From Desarmillaria ectypa (taxonomy: Eukaryota > Basidiomycota > Agaricomycetes > Agaricales > Physalacriaceae): DNA of 64,000 nucleotides. The notes under the pieces were generated by a model. The model was given only the letters and a program-made list of their open reading frames with translations, was not told where the DNA came from and did no database searches. Positions 24,279 to 35,698 of this stretch are shown piece by piece. The position numbers were made by a program, and so were the translations under genes. Location: the NCBI GenBank assembly GCA_030407005.1, contig JAUDYN010000007.1, positions 186,001-250,000 of the forward strand, in the 5' to 3' direction. Each line of letters starts with the position of its first letter. The stretch's first letter is position 1.

Positions 24279-24527
24279 TGTTGGGATTTGAGAGTTGAGC
24301 CGAGATGATGGCAATCCGGCATCATGCCGAACTTGCTGATTAAGAGAGAAATATTAGGAAAGTTGTAGAACATTCTAGTATATTAGCATTTAGTATATAA
24401 GTAGGTACAGTAGTGTACATCTGCATGCGTTTGCAGAGCTCAGCCAAGCGCAATACTATTGGCCTGACACCGCGCATTTACTAACTGGGAACGAACTGAT
24501 CTATTCATCCCCCGTTTTTTCACAACA
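24279..24527 (+). mobile_element. Solo LTR, family L1 (249 bp)
   Basis: Begins TGTTGGGATTTG, ends TTCACAACA, with identical 5-bp flanks actag at 24274-24278 and 24528-24532. A TATA-like tract (agtatataagtagg) lies in the middle and the near-palindrome CGGCATCATGCCG near the 5' end. It is almost identical to the inverted copy at 4854-5101, so the two inserted relatively recently. A minus-strand frame (24625 down to 24117) stays open if the LTR and one duplication copy are ignored, which may mark another disrupted ORF. Confidence 0.93.
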
Positions 24528-24532
24528 ACTAG

Positions 24533-27176
24533 TAATCCATATCCTGTCAATCGAAAGGCTGGAATGAAGTGACCGTTGCCATTTCTCCTTGTTTCCAGTC
24601 GCACGTGCTCTACCCTCCTTTCCACCCAGAGAACAATCGCACCATTGGCCTGAAGCTACTGCCGGTTAGCGCTTCGTAGGGCCGAATCCCAAGGGGCATC
24701 CTCTCATCCACGTCCTATTTCCCTTCTAAGTCTGTTGGAACTACGTGACAACCACACACTGCACCAAACGCATATCACTGGTGCACTACTTTAATCCCTC
24801 GGAGCCGGCATTGACAGCGCCACGCCTTACCCATCCTGATCTGTCTCGGTCGAACACGATCGTGGAGTAGCCAGTGTGTTATCTTACATCGAATAGCAGG
24901 GCGCTATGCTTCCTCCCGCAATACCCTTCCTGATGATCCTTTCAGCGTGTCCGAGATGCCACCAGATATTCCAAGCACGACTTAAGACTTGCCAAGCGGC
25001 ACCGCCTATCTTGCACGCCGCAAAATTCTCGGACATACTCCATAGTGGCGACTTCGCTCGCCGTGGGCATGTGCACGATGACATGATGCGAAGGGCGTAG
25101 ACGCTAAATTTTACATGCCGGCAACTTCCAGTCTGAAACTTGAGTGAACCACACTAACCGATACTGATTGCAAAACATACGGAGCGCATCATTCCATAGC
25201 AACTCGCTCTCGTGGCCAAATATATTTGGTTAATTTACGGGGGGGAACTATCTTGTGAGGCACTCAAGACGGCGCATGGCGCGTAAAAAAGCAAATTTCG
25301 ACAAATAGTGACACAAGCTCTAGTTTAGATCTGATGTCTCTTCAATGCTCATAAAACTTCATGAATCGAAATCTTCCACCATGCGACCAAAGTCGAATTA
25401 GCTAACCCCAGACCCGATTGATCGCTCTCCATGCTCGCCTCCGTGTCTGTGACACTTCTATATGGCCGGAAGCAAATTTATCCCACAGCAGTCAACATCT
25501 CTCTACCTCTCCCCGCCCTCAAGTTGCGCTCAAAGTGCCAGAGAGTGCCATATAGTACCCGATTACCACAGATACGATTTCCCGCCCTGTCATCGGACTG
25601 GTCAAATGTTCGGCACGGTCAGTATTCAGAGCTCCGAAGCACAGGAATCACGGTCATGCGGTCATGCTCATCGAAGAGTTCGGCGATATTATGTCCCTCC
25701 ACCCGCCCTCGGTTTACTCGCGGTGTACATCCGAGTCGTTGCCAGACAGACTCTGAGGGAACTTGAGAGGAGTCTATTGGCGTGTCGGTATCCGCAGAGT
25801 TATCGAGTCTGCGTATTCGACGCCGCCGATTCTGCTGCCTGGCTCGAGCCCAACGTCTTCAACGTCGTCGAGTCTGCTGCCCGGGTCGAATCAAACGTCT
25901 TCTTCGGCGTCTGTACCAAGTGCCATATCAAAAAAGCGCGGTCCACACTTTAATCTCTACGTCATGCATTGCCTACCTTTAACACGGTATAGACAGTTCT
26001 TAAAGTAGTTCAAAATTAGCACTATACCGGAGAAAGCACGAAAAATAGGCCTATAATTTGGAAACGGAGCCGCTCAAACCGTTACCCAGATCGAAAACTT
26101 GCCAGAGATAGCTCGGAAACCCTAAGGATTTTATAGTAAGACTACTTTTTTTGAAGATCTCTGGAATCCGAACACCGGTGCTGATCTATCAGGAAACAGC
26201 GGATGGCCTCGTCTCACGTATGGTGCCGATATCCCTTCAAGTCGTCTGAATACGGTTTTTTATTCTTCTCTTCCCTACCACGGCGAAGGAAAACATCGCA
26301 AATAATTGTCAAGAATCTAACTCTTCATATACGGTGAAGAGATGGTCCCACAGAAGTAGGCCCTATTATTATCTAGTATTGCCTGAGAAAAAGTTAAAGA
26401 ACAGCTCTGAATCAAAATCTGACACCAACATACATGTTGTATTGTAAACGGCTGCATCAGCAGGTTAAGACGACCATCCGTTCTGTTACTTGAGCTGAAA
26501 GTAGCTGAGAATACACAACGTCATAGTCTACATATTGCCGTCCTACTTGCAGCTCCCGGATTTACACTTTTGGTGTAAAGGCGCAATAATTCCCGTTGTC
26601 TCCGAATAAAATACTTCTGTATGCGCGCTGTCGTTCTCTTGACAACATTGCATTACTCTGATTATATTATTTTTACAGTCGCATTTGTATGTTTCGGGGG
26701 AAGACCAACAAGTTTAAATGGATGATCGTACCAAAGGTTCTGGATGCGAAGAATAAGTTTTCAGATACCAGCCAAAGGGAATGAGATCCGACACTTGAAA
26801 CTATTGAAAGTCGACTCGGTATATACCCGGGCCGGATACTATACTTACTGTCTACATACTTGTATTTTCGTACGACAATTAACTCAGCTTTTGACCACGA
26901 CGACATCCGTTCACTACGCTAATATCCCTGATCAACAGAATGGGAATAGTGTAGTGTTCTGTGCCATTTGACTTCGACGTTCACCTGCTGTTGATCGTGG
27001 GACAACTTGGAGACCGCTCATTTGCCGCGGCATGTCAAATGTTGGCCGAATAAGATAAGCAATCCGTCGAGATAAGATCGGCCGAAATCTATCGTCGTAC
27101 CTTCCATGACTCAGTCAGAGATTACTTACAGGGCAAATCTTCTCCTTTGCTCTTCCTCTTCTAGCTGGAAATAGAA
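24533..27176. other. Intergenic with a 42-bp tandem duplication
   Basis: No gene could be built. At 25828-25869 and 25870-25911 two 42-bp units stand in tandem (GATTCTGCTGCCTGG and GAGTCTGCTGCCCGG starts); in one plus-strand frame they give a Ser/Pro-rich segment LLPGSSPTSSTSSSLLPGSN and stay open to 26008. This might be the tail of a gene with a low-complexity linker, but no upstream exon or known motif was found. Confidence 0.4.
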
Positions 27177-28826
27177 ATGGCCCCTCCTCCTTCCTCCTCC
27201 CTGGAATCTTTGGACCTCCCAGCCCAGCCGCCAGCCTTCGGGCATCAAATGAAGGAGTATTTTCATTTTGATCCCGAATACGTGAACTTGAATCATGGTG
27301 AGTCCTCGGATCGTCGTGCTGAAACGAGATACTCAACGTGTGAATGTCGAAGGCTCCTATGGATCTCTTCCTCGACCGGTCAGCGCATGGTGCAGTGCTC
27401 TATCCGACAAGATCGAAAGGAATCCGGATCTGTTCATGCGGTTGACCTATCAGCCTATGCTCATTGCTGTGCGCGAAAGAGTCGCCAGCTTTATCGGAGT
27501 CAGTGATGTCGATGAGGTGGTATTGGTCCCGAATGCCTCTCACGGGGTTAATACGGTCTTGAAGAACTTTATCTGGGCAGCGGGGGATGTTATTGTTACC
27601 TGTGAGAGATCTTGCTTCCTTTGAAGATCACAGAAGTTGAACATCTCTTAGGTAACACGACCTACGGATCTATTTCCCGAACAGCGCAATACATTTCCGA
27701 TGTGTCGCCCCATCCAGAGATTGTGCAGCTCACTCTCCTCTTTCCAACAACACAGGAAGACATCATTTCTCAGTGGAGAGAGCAGTTAAAATCGGTCCGG
27801 GAACGTGTCGGAAAGAATGCAAAAATCGTTGCTGTTGTTGACGCGATTGTCTCTAATCCAGGAGCTCTTCTTCCCTGGGAGGTCATGGCGGACATATGTC
27901 GCGAGTTTGACGTATGGAGCGTTGTCGACGCAGCGCATGCCATCGGACAGCAGCCAGGAATCAAGTTGGATGAAGTCAAGCCAGATTTCTGGATAAGTGT
28001 AAGTAGCCATGCGACGAGTAGCTTTCTGACTAACAATGCGCTAGAATTGTCACAAGTGGCTGTTCGCAAAGAGGGGCGCTGCGGTGTTGTATGTTCCTAA
28101 GAGGTAGGTAACGCGATCGTACAGCTGTTAATTTGTATCCACTGATCGACCATCCGCGTAGGAATCAGCATATCGTCAAGTCGAGCTTTCCGACGTCGTC
28201 TACTTACATCTCGCCCAAAGATCGTATGGGACCAAATTTCGTGGAGCAGTTCGAATGTAAGGCTCACCCTTTTGGCCTCAAATCTCTTCCTTATTTCTCC
28301 TTAGGGAATGGGACTGTTGACTGGGCGCCGTACCTCAGTGTTTCTGCGGCGCTTGATTTCCGCAAGTGGCTGGGTGGTGAAAGCGTCATAAATGAGTATT
28401 GTCATAACCTAGCAATTGAAGGGGGTAAAGCTCTTGCGAAGGTATTGAACACGAAAGTCATGGATGAAGACGGCCAGTTTACTGTGCATATGGTGCATAT
28501 TGGTCATCCTTTTTAGAGTCGCTGCTGATTTCAACGCCTGTAGGTTAACGTAGTTATGCCTCTGTCGGGTGACGTCAAGCCGACTCTAGAATTGGACCTG
28601 ATGCTCAAGAACAAACTGTTGGTCAAACATAATGTGTATGCCGCTCATTATTATCATAATGGGATGTGGTGGGTAAGGTGTAGCGCGCAGATTTGGAATG
28701 AGGTATTTTTCTTTTGTCTTATGATGCCCCTTATTAAATTACCGGAAGGTCGAGGATTTCAAGAAGCTCGGAGCCGCTCTCCTTACTGTATGCGGTGAGA
28801 TCGAGAAGGAATATAGAGCTAATTGA
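27177..28826 (+). CDS. Class V aminotransferase (isopenicillin N epimerase-like, PLP-dependent)
   Basis: Eight exons: 27177-27297, 27353-27601, 27652-27998, 28045-28103, 28162-28256, 28305-28492, 28544-28702, 28749-28826, totalling 1296 nt and 431 aa; introns are 46-58 bp and all phases agree. The protein begins MAPPPSSSLESL and carries the class V fold: YVNLNHGSYGSLP near the start, an NASHGVNTVLKN cofactor-phosphate segment, VVDAAHAIGQ with the PLP-ring Asp, and NCHKWLFAKRGAAVLYV containing the Schiff-base lysine split from DFWIS by an intron. Late motifs are WNGTVDWAPYLSV and YHNGMWWVRCSAQIWNE. Relatives include isopenicillin N epimerases and cysteine desulfurase-like enzymes; the substrate here cannot be told from sequence. 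No biosynthetic cluster surrounds it. The gene appears intact. Confidence 0.9.
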
Positions 28827-29689
28827 ACGTCGGTATTAAGGGCAGACGGGTATCACTGAAAAAATATATATTCTAAATTCATACCAGTCTAGATGTGCGG
28901 TACCCGTACGGCGCGCCGCGGTAAACACAGACTCTCTGACAAAAAATCGTACGAGGACTAGACATAAAGGAGGTCACCCTGGTTTTGGCGTTTCAATACA
29001 ACCGGGTTCTGATGTCTCAGCCTGGCCATTCGCCCGGATGCCTCGGCATAACTCGGTGAGGACTTAATACTTAGGCGAGGAAAAAACTGAAGAAGCTGTA
29101 CAAGAAACGCGTTCATAATCTTCTCCGGTTGGCGAGTCGCGCCCTGTTTCATCTCATTGCATGTGTTAGTTTACTGCCTTGTTTTCGGTACAACATGAGT
29201 TAAAAACAGTTATTTTTCCCAAAGTTAAATGTTCATGGCTATAGAAGTTTTATTTTTATTTTTGACAACTAGGAGGCCGGCCAGATTGCAACTCGGTTTC
29301 ACGATCGGCGTTTTCACTTTTCTTGCGACTGTCCGACCCGACGCCGGGTCTTTCCGAAAACAGATTTGTATTTGTCGTTATGTACGTGTTGTTATGGCAG
29401 TGGCACGGTTCGTATTTGCAACCGTGCTATCCTTCATCCTCAATCATCACTTTTACCGCCCCCGCCGTCCTCCACCTATCCTTCGACATTGACCATGACA
29501 GCGTACTCTGCATTCTTTTCTTCCGGTCTTCTTGCTCCCCGTCATATCTTCACAGCCAACCTCAATCTCAACTCCTTTATACACTCACCTTCCTGTTATG
29601 GATATTTACCGGTTTCTATATTTAGCCTTCACTTTCCTTACCCTTCTTTTCATTTCGACGTAGCGTAGGAAATTTCTCGACGTTTCTTC
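28827..29689. other. Intergenic, no gene recognised
   Basis: T/C-rich plus strand with several hydrophobic frames between 29229 and 29668; none resembles a family and they overlap in three frames, as expected from pyrimidine-rich DNA. No repeat was identified. Confidence 0.4.
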
Positions 29690-30104
29690 TCTAAATTTCC
29701 TCTAGTAAGTTCTAGAATAATGCCATAGTACTTAAACTGTACAAAACTGCCTGAAAGGACATCCAAATCTACTTGTTAAACTCCACTACTTCGTGTGAAC
29801 CTTGAGTGATTAAGTTCGACTACCCCTAGGGCTTGTCGAACGAACCACTATTCAACTACGCATAGCGCTTGTTGGACATTTCTAGCTACGCCTAGCGCTT
29901 GCTAGACCTACCCAAGTTCCTTTGTAGGTAATTAAACTTACAACTCTCTTCGCTAGCCTTCATATCATAGACTATATTCGAGTTGTACTTAGCTCGTACA
30001 TCGTCTATACTACGCTTATTCCGAACACTTCCTCACCTCTCTTTGACGATACTAGCGACATCGAGGTCGACGATGAGCGGGGCCATGCACCAGTAACAGA
30101 GGTA
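29690..30104 (+). mobile_element. Degenerate L2-related LTR fragment
   Basis: The segment 29780-29905 aligns with the middle of the L2 LTR (30360-30480): both have CCACT-TTCRTGTGAA followed by three spaced copies of a TACGCCTAGCGCTTG-like unit (29821, 29857, 29887). Neither end nor a target duplication could be fixed, so the limits are approximate. It lies directly upstream of the ATG at 30105. Confidence 0.5.
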
Positions 30105-31216
30105 ATGGCCACCACTAATTCGTCCTTACGAGCTGTTATGGATCTCGCGTATCCGTAAACTTGGTGCATGAGTCAACGCATGCCTACACTTGGCCTTCTC
30201 AGTCCTAGCCGTGACTCACACATAATTTTCTCTTACTTTCTCTATTCTTCTTGCTCATACTAGAATATAATAGAACATTGTAGAATATTCATGACTTGAG
30301 CCTTTTAGTATATAAATACCGTCTGTAACATTGTAAAAATAAAATCAATCTACTCATCTTCAAGTCCACTTCATTGTGTGAACTAAGCATCTGATCGGTT
30401 ACGCCTAGCGCTTGCTGAGCAACTCGTTGGATACGCCAAGCACTTTCCGACACCAATCCGAAGACTACGCCTAACGCTTGTCTTCACCTACAGCCCGTAA
30501 TAGCTCCGCGCTCACCGGCTGCTTCCTACAGTAACTGCTTCGCACTTACTGACCCCTTTACCTCGCAAACCGGACCTCTCAGATCTCCTCACGAACCCTT
30601 GCCGGAATCCATTCTATTCCCTAACGACATACATCTTTATAACATATCCTACCTCGCTTCGATCATCACTTGTCACCCCTCACTCTCATATCCTGATTTC
30701 GGCAGATTCCTAACACGAGCGCGCAAGCGCAAGCGCCGGTCGAGTCTGAGCATCGGAACCTCCATCAATGCTCTCAAGTCGCCCTCGCGTAATGCGAGCA
30801 CCGCCCTGCAGTTCCAGATTCACCTCCAGGCGTCACCCTCACGTTCCAGGAGTGGAAGTCTCAATTCGGTAATGGGTACCCTAGTAGAGAGCGAATTCCA
30901 ACCCAACGTGACTAGTGAAGGGACGAGCCTCGTAGGACGAATGAGGAGTGGCAGCGTTGGTAATTCTCTTCAGTAAGCTTCCTTGGATTCTCTCTTCTTT
31001 GACATTGCTGACATGTTTGCTGACAGTCCCTGCAGGCCCATACGAAGGACACATCCCCTCACACCCTCTCTGCCTCCACCCACTGCTCCTCTACCCGACT
31101 TACCGCCCTGCGCAGCTGACAAGCCCAGATATACGTGGCCCTCGCATAGGCCATCCCCAGCTGATCATGCGAGGCAGCTGCTCGCGCAGAGCCTCCAGCC
31201 GGCTTATACAGCTTAG
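30105..31216 (+). pseudogene. Serine-rich small protein gene split by a solo LTR
   Basis: ATG 30105 opens MATTNSSLRA; after 29 nt an L2 LTR (30134-30715) interrupts it. Reading resumes at 30721, after the second duplication copy, in the same frame: RKRKRRSSLSIGTSINALK, then an Arg/Ser-rich stretch (SPSRSRSGSLNS), up to 30972. A standard 54-bp intron (30973-31026) leads to HPCRPIRRTHPLTPS, a Pro-rich segment and the end RQLLAQSLQPAYTA with stop at 31214-31216. Exons total 471 nt (156 aa). The basic N-terminal cluster could be a nuclear-localisation signal. The family is not recognised, but exon-intron structure, composition and clean frame restoration suggest a real gene disrupted by the insertion. 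A downstream ATG could still give a shorter product. Confidence 0.6.
30134..30715 (+). mobile_element. Solo LTR, family L2 (582 bp)
   Basis: Begins TGTTATGGATCTCG and ends GGCAGATTCCTAACA, with identical 5-bp flanks cgagc at 30129-30133 and 30716-30720. A TATA box (tttagtatataaatacc) lies at about 30307-30320. Downstream are three tandem-like units with a TACGCCTAGCGCTTG core (30400, 30432, 30466). Inverted copy at 17628-18146. Confidence 0.93.
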
Positions 31217-33062
31217 CCGCAGCCCCTCCGCGGGGAGCTCAGAGGGGCCATCGACGAGGAAATGAAAGAAAACTAGGATCTGGCTGGGCTCCGCCTTACC
31301 AAAATTACTGTCTTGTCTGTCGAATCGAGCATTTATCCAACATATATCCGAATTTTTATTCCCGTACATTATTTAATTGGCGTCACCTCTCCGACGGCTG
31401 CTTTCTTCTTCTTTGGTCCTGGTGGCCACATTCGGTTCATCTATGGATATGGTTTGCATAATCACTATTTCTGTTTATTTAATACCAGATCACTATTCGT
31501 TTTCTCAGCCAGGACATTGACCCACTTTTCTACGCTGTACCATTACTATGGCGTATACTCTTACATACTTTTACCCACATCATTTCTTACGACTTGAACG
31601 ACTTTGTACTATTACAATAATATTGTTGCGCCTGTTCGTGTAAGTAGCCGGGGAATTGCGCCGCCTGGTTCGATCAGGTTAGTTTCCTTGTTCTGTATCA
31701 TAGTCCGACACTGACTGGTTTGCAAGTACGCTTTCTGCTCGAACATTCGAATCTTAGCTTCCGTTCTAGATGCATCAATACAAGCGCGCACGTAATGAGA
31801 CTTGCTCTTAGTGTAAAGGTGTCATCGCTACAGCTTCTGCTCGCTGGTGTCGGTACATGTGAGTTCCGTCCTAGGGCCCTGAGTCGTCTTGTCAATCGAG
31901 CCGTAATTCGATAAATGTTTATTACGCCATATTCTTATTCTCTCGCCCCATGTCAGTTCTATGCCTTACGAACAGACAGACATTAACAGGACGTTACTGG
32001 TTTGGAAATACATGATAACCATTGACAACGAGGTTTGCTCGTTTCGGAGATGTTTGCCTTCAGCCTCTGATCTGTATCATAGGTCGACTTATTCTGGACA
32101 TGTATCTGCCTTCACTGCGGGGCAGCCTGAGTGAACTCATGAGGGTCGACAGTGCTCCAGAAGATCTTGATTTAAAACGTGGATTTTCATGGCGGGCGCG
32201 TATCAGTCACGCATTGTCCGTGCACTTCTGATCTCCCTTAAAATCGGGACATTAATATCATCATACGATTTTGGACCTCATCAATATCATCAATAGAAGT
32301 ATTACCTTAGTCTGTGAATACACCTCGCTTATGCCGTTTAAGCTGCTCGTTTTGAAGATATGAGCGAACTAAAACTGAAGCCAATGGTTGGCCAATGGGC
32401 TGAGCAACTGTTGCCAAGCATGATGGGTGATGGAGTGGGCAGATGACCATTCCACTCTTTACCACAAAGCCAGAACAGCGAACGAGAAGGTGGACTTCCT
32501 AAGCCACTGTGATGCTCGAGTTCTTGGAATTTTCTATGCCCAGATGTGACATACAGGACTAGAAGCTTGTTGCAGGGAACGAGGCTAGGAAAAGGAAGAG
32601 AGAGGGAAGAAGGACTAAGAAAGAGAGAGAGAGAAGCTCAGACACAGACACGAACACGCAGATGATGATCTGATTAATCTGAGCAACAAAACCATGTATG
32701 CACCTATTGACTACGGATGACTTCGCAACAAAGCTCACAGCCACTCTGTCCAGGGCATGGACTTCCTATGGGTTCGGTGATATGGAACTGAGCCAGCCTA
32801 TAGGTGGGGATTCAAGATTGCACGCCTTCCCCAAATCGGATTCATACCTTAACATGATGAAGGGGCGCCGTTCACCTTTCCTGGTCCCTCCCTGGTTCTC
32901 TGTGTGTGTCATTTGACTCCTGTATTTTGGGCTAGTTGTACTCGAATACTTCTTGATTTTTTCCCATCTGCTGGGTGACATCCAGGATAAGATGAAGGCT
33001 AAGTAAATTACAACGTTATGATGTCAGTTGCACGGCCTTTAGCGGTTTGCGCTAGCTGACTA
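31217..33062. other. Intergenic, no gene recognised
   Basis: No exon chain could be built on either strand. A purine-rich stretch with a short GA repeat lies at about 32585-32640. No LTR ends with duplications were recognised. Confidence 0.4.
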
Positions 33063-33392
33063 GTGAGTCATCTTGTGGTAAGCTGCGTTGGCAGAGACGT
33101 GTACATACGCTATGTTGGTGGGGGCATTGGTCATGGTGCAGACCCAAAACTCGAGGACAATGATAGTGTGACAGAGGCTGAGACTGAGACAACACACGAA
33201 ATAGGGACCGACGAACCAGATGATGAAGCTGCCGTGGGTAAAGACACAGAGGGAACTGACGAAGGCGAAGACGAGGATCAAAGATCTGAGGACAGTGGGG
33301 ATGAGAATCCTTCTGAGGACGGTACTAATTTTGATGCATCTGTAGAGTCAAGTTACCTCAACGTCGAAGACATAGAGTTTTCTGACTTGTAG
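33063..33392 (+). CDS. Acidic C-terminal gene fragment, unknown
   Basis: The frame gives about 109 aa: a short N-terminal part with YIRYVGGGIGH, then a strongly acidic, Glu/Asp/Thr-rich tail (repeated DE, TE and SED clusters) ending SYLNVEDIEFSDL with a stop at 33390-33392. A GGGIGH-like motif before an acidic tail occurs, as I recall, at the C-termini of proteins linked to mobile elements in mushroom genomes; this is a weak recollection. The start codon is not credible as a true N-terminus and no upstream exon was found, so this is probably a 3' remnant. Confidence 0.35.
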   Translation: MSHLVVSCVGRDVYIRYVGGGIGHGADPKLEDNDSVTEAETETTHEIGTDEPDDEAAVGKDTEGTDEGEDEDQRSEDSGDENPSEDGTNFDASVESSYLNVEDIEFSDL

Positions 33393-33783
33393 TACATTTT
33401 CATGGCATCGACGGTCGTTTTGGACACCTAAGAGTCATATATAATCCCTTCTACCATTTGAAACCAACCTGTGTGAGCCATACCACATTTTATTGAGCTT
33501 ATAGTAGTAATGCATGAGTCATAAATAATTCTATGCAATGTCAAAGGCCAGGTTATTATTACAGGGGTTCATAACAACATACGAAAAGGTCCCTGCATCA
33601 CACCTTGGTTTTATGGACTTGTAAGCCCTCGACGGCACAGATAATAATTATGCCAGACTGTGGTCGCCGAAACCCCCGGCAATTTTTTTCCCAATCTTCT
33701 GATGAGAAATATTAGTATTTCCGTCTGAAACGTCGGGGTTTTGCCCAGGCCGTTCCCAGGTCCACCTCTAATGTCAACTTACT

Positions 33784-33953
33784 GTTCAGAATCACCGACG
33801 ACTGATAAAGATTCCTTCCTTATGGAAGTCAACTAACTAGCTAAACATATGTATAACTTCGCACTAATATTTATACTCCTCTCATGCTTACTCAGCGACT
33901 CTCGGCATGATGCCGGATATCCTCTTCTAGAACTTTCCGGCAAAAACCCCATA
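33784..33953 (-). mobile_element. Degenerate family L1 LTR fragment
   Basis: The stretch 33850-33950 aligns with the right part of the 16380-16593 LTR: ACTTCGCACTA, CTCATGCTTACTCA, then CGACTCTCGGCATGATGCCGG and CTAGAACTTTCCGGCAAAA. Its outer limits are unclear and no duplication is visible. Confidence 0.55.
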
Positions 33954-34309
33954 TGCACTGTAAGCATCCACCATATTATGGATACCATGCACATCCTTAT
34001 TAAGGTCCCATTTTCACTTAGTATGTTAAGCATATCAACTCAGGCTTCTTTAAAAGATGATTCTTGATATATTTGGTCATCATCCTCCATGAATCATGAT
34101 CAACCAAGTCATCCCTATTCATCAGCCCCTTTATAAGGAAACCACTGCAGCATCTATCAGAGAAAATATAAAAACACAAGGGTAACTATGTGGGTTTCTT
34201 GGCATTGAGTTTGTATTGTAACCATATGCATTTGTGCATGTCTCAGGCTGCAAGATGTATGGTCCAACAATTCTTTCTCTAATGTTTCTCTAATAACATA
34301 CAGACATAA

Positions 34310-35225
34310 CAAGATCATTCATTCTATGGGACTACCTGATCAGTATTGATGATGAAGTTGGCACTCCCTGACACTCCTCTCTTGTGTGCACCACTGACAA
34401 AGCTTAAAGGTCAACTTGTTCTGGGCAAGTTTTTAATTTCAGGATACAAGTAGCATTGGCTGTTAAACTCTAAAATTGGAACAGTCCTCAAGAAGATCAT
34501 GGATTAAATTTTTGTTTTGTGTGGTGAGTCTGTTGTCCAGGGTCACCATGAGTGATGAAATGAGCTGTTTATTACAAAATTATCAGAATCACTACCTTGG
34601 ACTCTTTCTCTGATTTTGGGACATTATCAGTATGTTGCCTTAGACCTTTAAGCCTCCACATTATCTAATCTTTGGTTTGTAAAGGAGATCAATATGAGGC
34701 AAGTTTATTTCTTCATCCAGTGATAATCAAAACAAGCACTTATTTTTTTCTAAGCTGAATTATTCTATGTACATTCTTTTGATCAGGATCCTTGGATCTT
34801 CCACTGACCAACATTGTGACTTAGATGTGGAGCAGGTGTGTATTAAATTTTGGTATATGAGGCATGTGGCATGATGCTGTGTGGTAGTCCCTTCCCCCAA
34901 AGCAAGATCATCGAAAGGAATCCATTGTCTGCTCATTTACTCTGAGTCAATCATATATAGTACATGTGGTTCACCTTTATTCATTATGATATTGCTTCTC
35001 ATGTAATTACATCCCAATGATAATACAGTTCATTATCATAGAAATGATACTGATCCTTCACATCTGGGTAATTATAGACAATCAGCATCAGATTCTGTGG
35101 ACCTTCTTTGGCTTGCTTATCTGCACTTCAAGCACATCTATGGTGATCCACTTTGTTTTAAACAATGCAACTATAGAGACAGGTGTGACCCACTTCTGAG
35201 TATCATGCCACTGCAGGTCATATTT
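34310..35225 (+). pseudogene. Decayed DUF6533-type membrane protein, copy 3, truncated by element B2
   Basis: Plus-strand pieces parallel copy 1: SFILWDYLISIDDEV at about 34318-34362, WLLNSKIGTVLKKIMD then a GTGAGT donor near 34530, and FIIIEMILILHIWVII around 35020-35080 followed by LLICTSSTSM. Stops interrupt the frame and CpG is almost absent, unlike copy 2. The sequence ends where the LTR of element B2 begins at 35226, so B2 inserted into it or nearby. Confidence 0.55.
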
Positions 35226-35300
35226 TGTTATGATTTTTTCTTATCTTATCCTATCTCCAAGCATCTATCTTATTGTCAGTGCATATCAACTTCTTGATCC

Positions 35301-35698
35301 TGTTATGATTTTTCCACTTATCTTATCTTATCTCATCATATTCATGACACTGCACATCTCATCTCAGTCAGTATTGATGTATTCGCTGATGACCACCTCA
35401 TTCTTTAATGATTCATACCCTAGTTCACTCTTATTCACCCATGATCCATCTGACTTACACACTGTTTTCTCATGGACAATACTGTTTCACCTATTAATAA
35501 CACTGTACTTTTAGTATATAAGTAGAGTAGTTTTCACTGTTGTACTCTACCTTTTGACTAAATTAGATTCATATACCTTCTACTGCATCACACCAAAGAC
35601 TAAAGTCAACCTCTCATTAAACAGGTGATTGTCTGAATGCAAGATAGCCTAGAGAGACACTTATGTTCCAAGTCATGTGTATAGACAGGGTCCTAACA
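35301..35698 (+). repeat. Element A 5' LTR
   Basis: 398 bp, TG...CA ends. TATA box at 35515-35521, promoter of the element. Only one CpG was noticed in the whole LTR. The segment 35550-35561 (CCTTTTGACTAA) is complementary to the primer-binding site that starts at 35699. Confidence 0.95.

Noticed and set aside
27177..28826. Aminotransferase as part of a beta-lactam or other secondary-metabolite cluster
   Set aside because: No synthetase, oxygenase or transporter gene is near; the epimerase-like label reflects family resemblance only.
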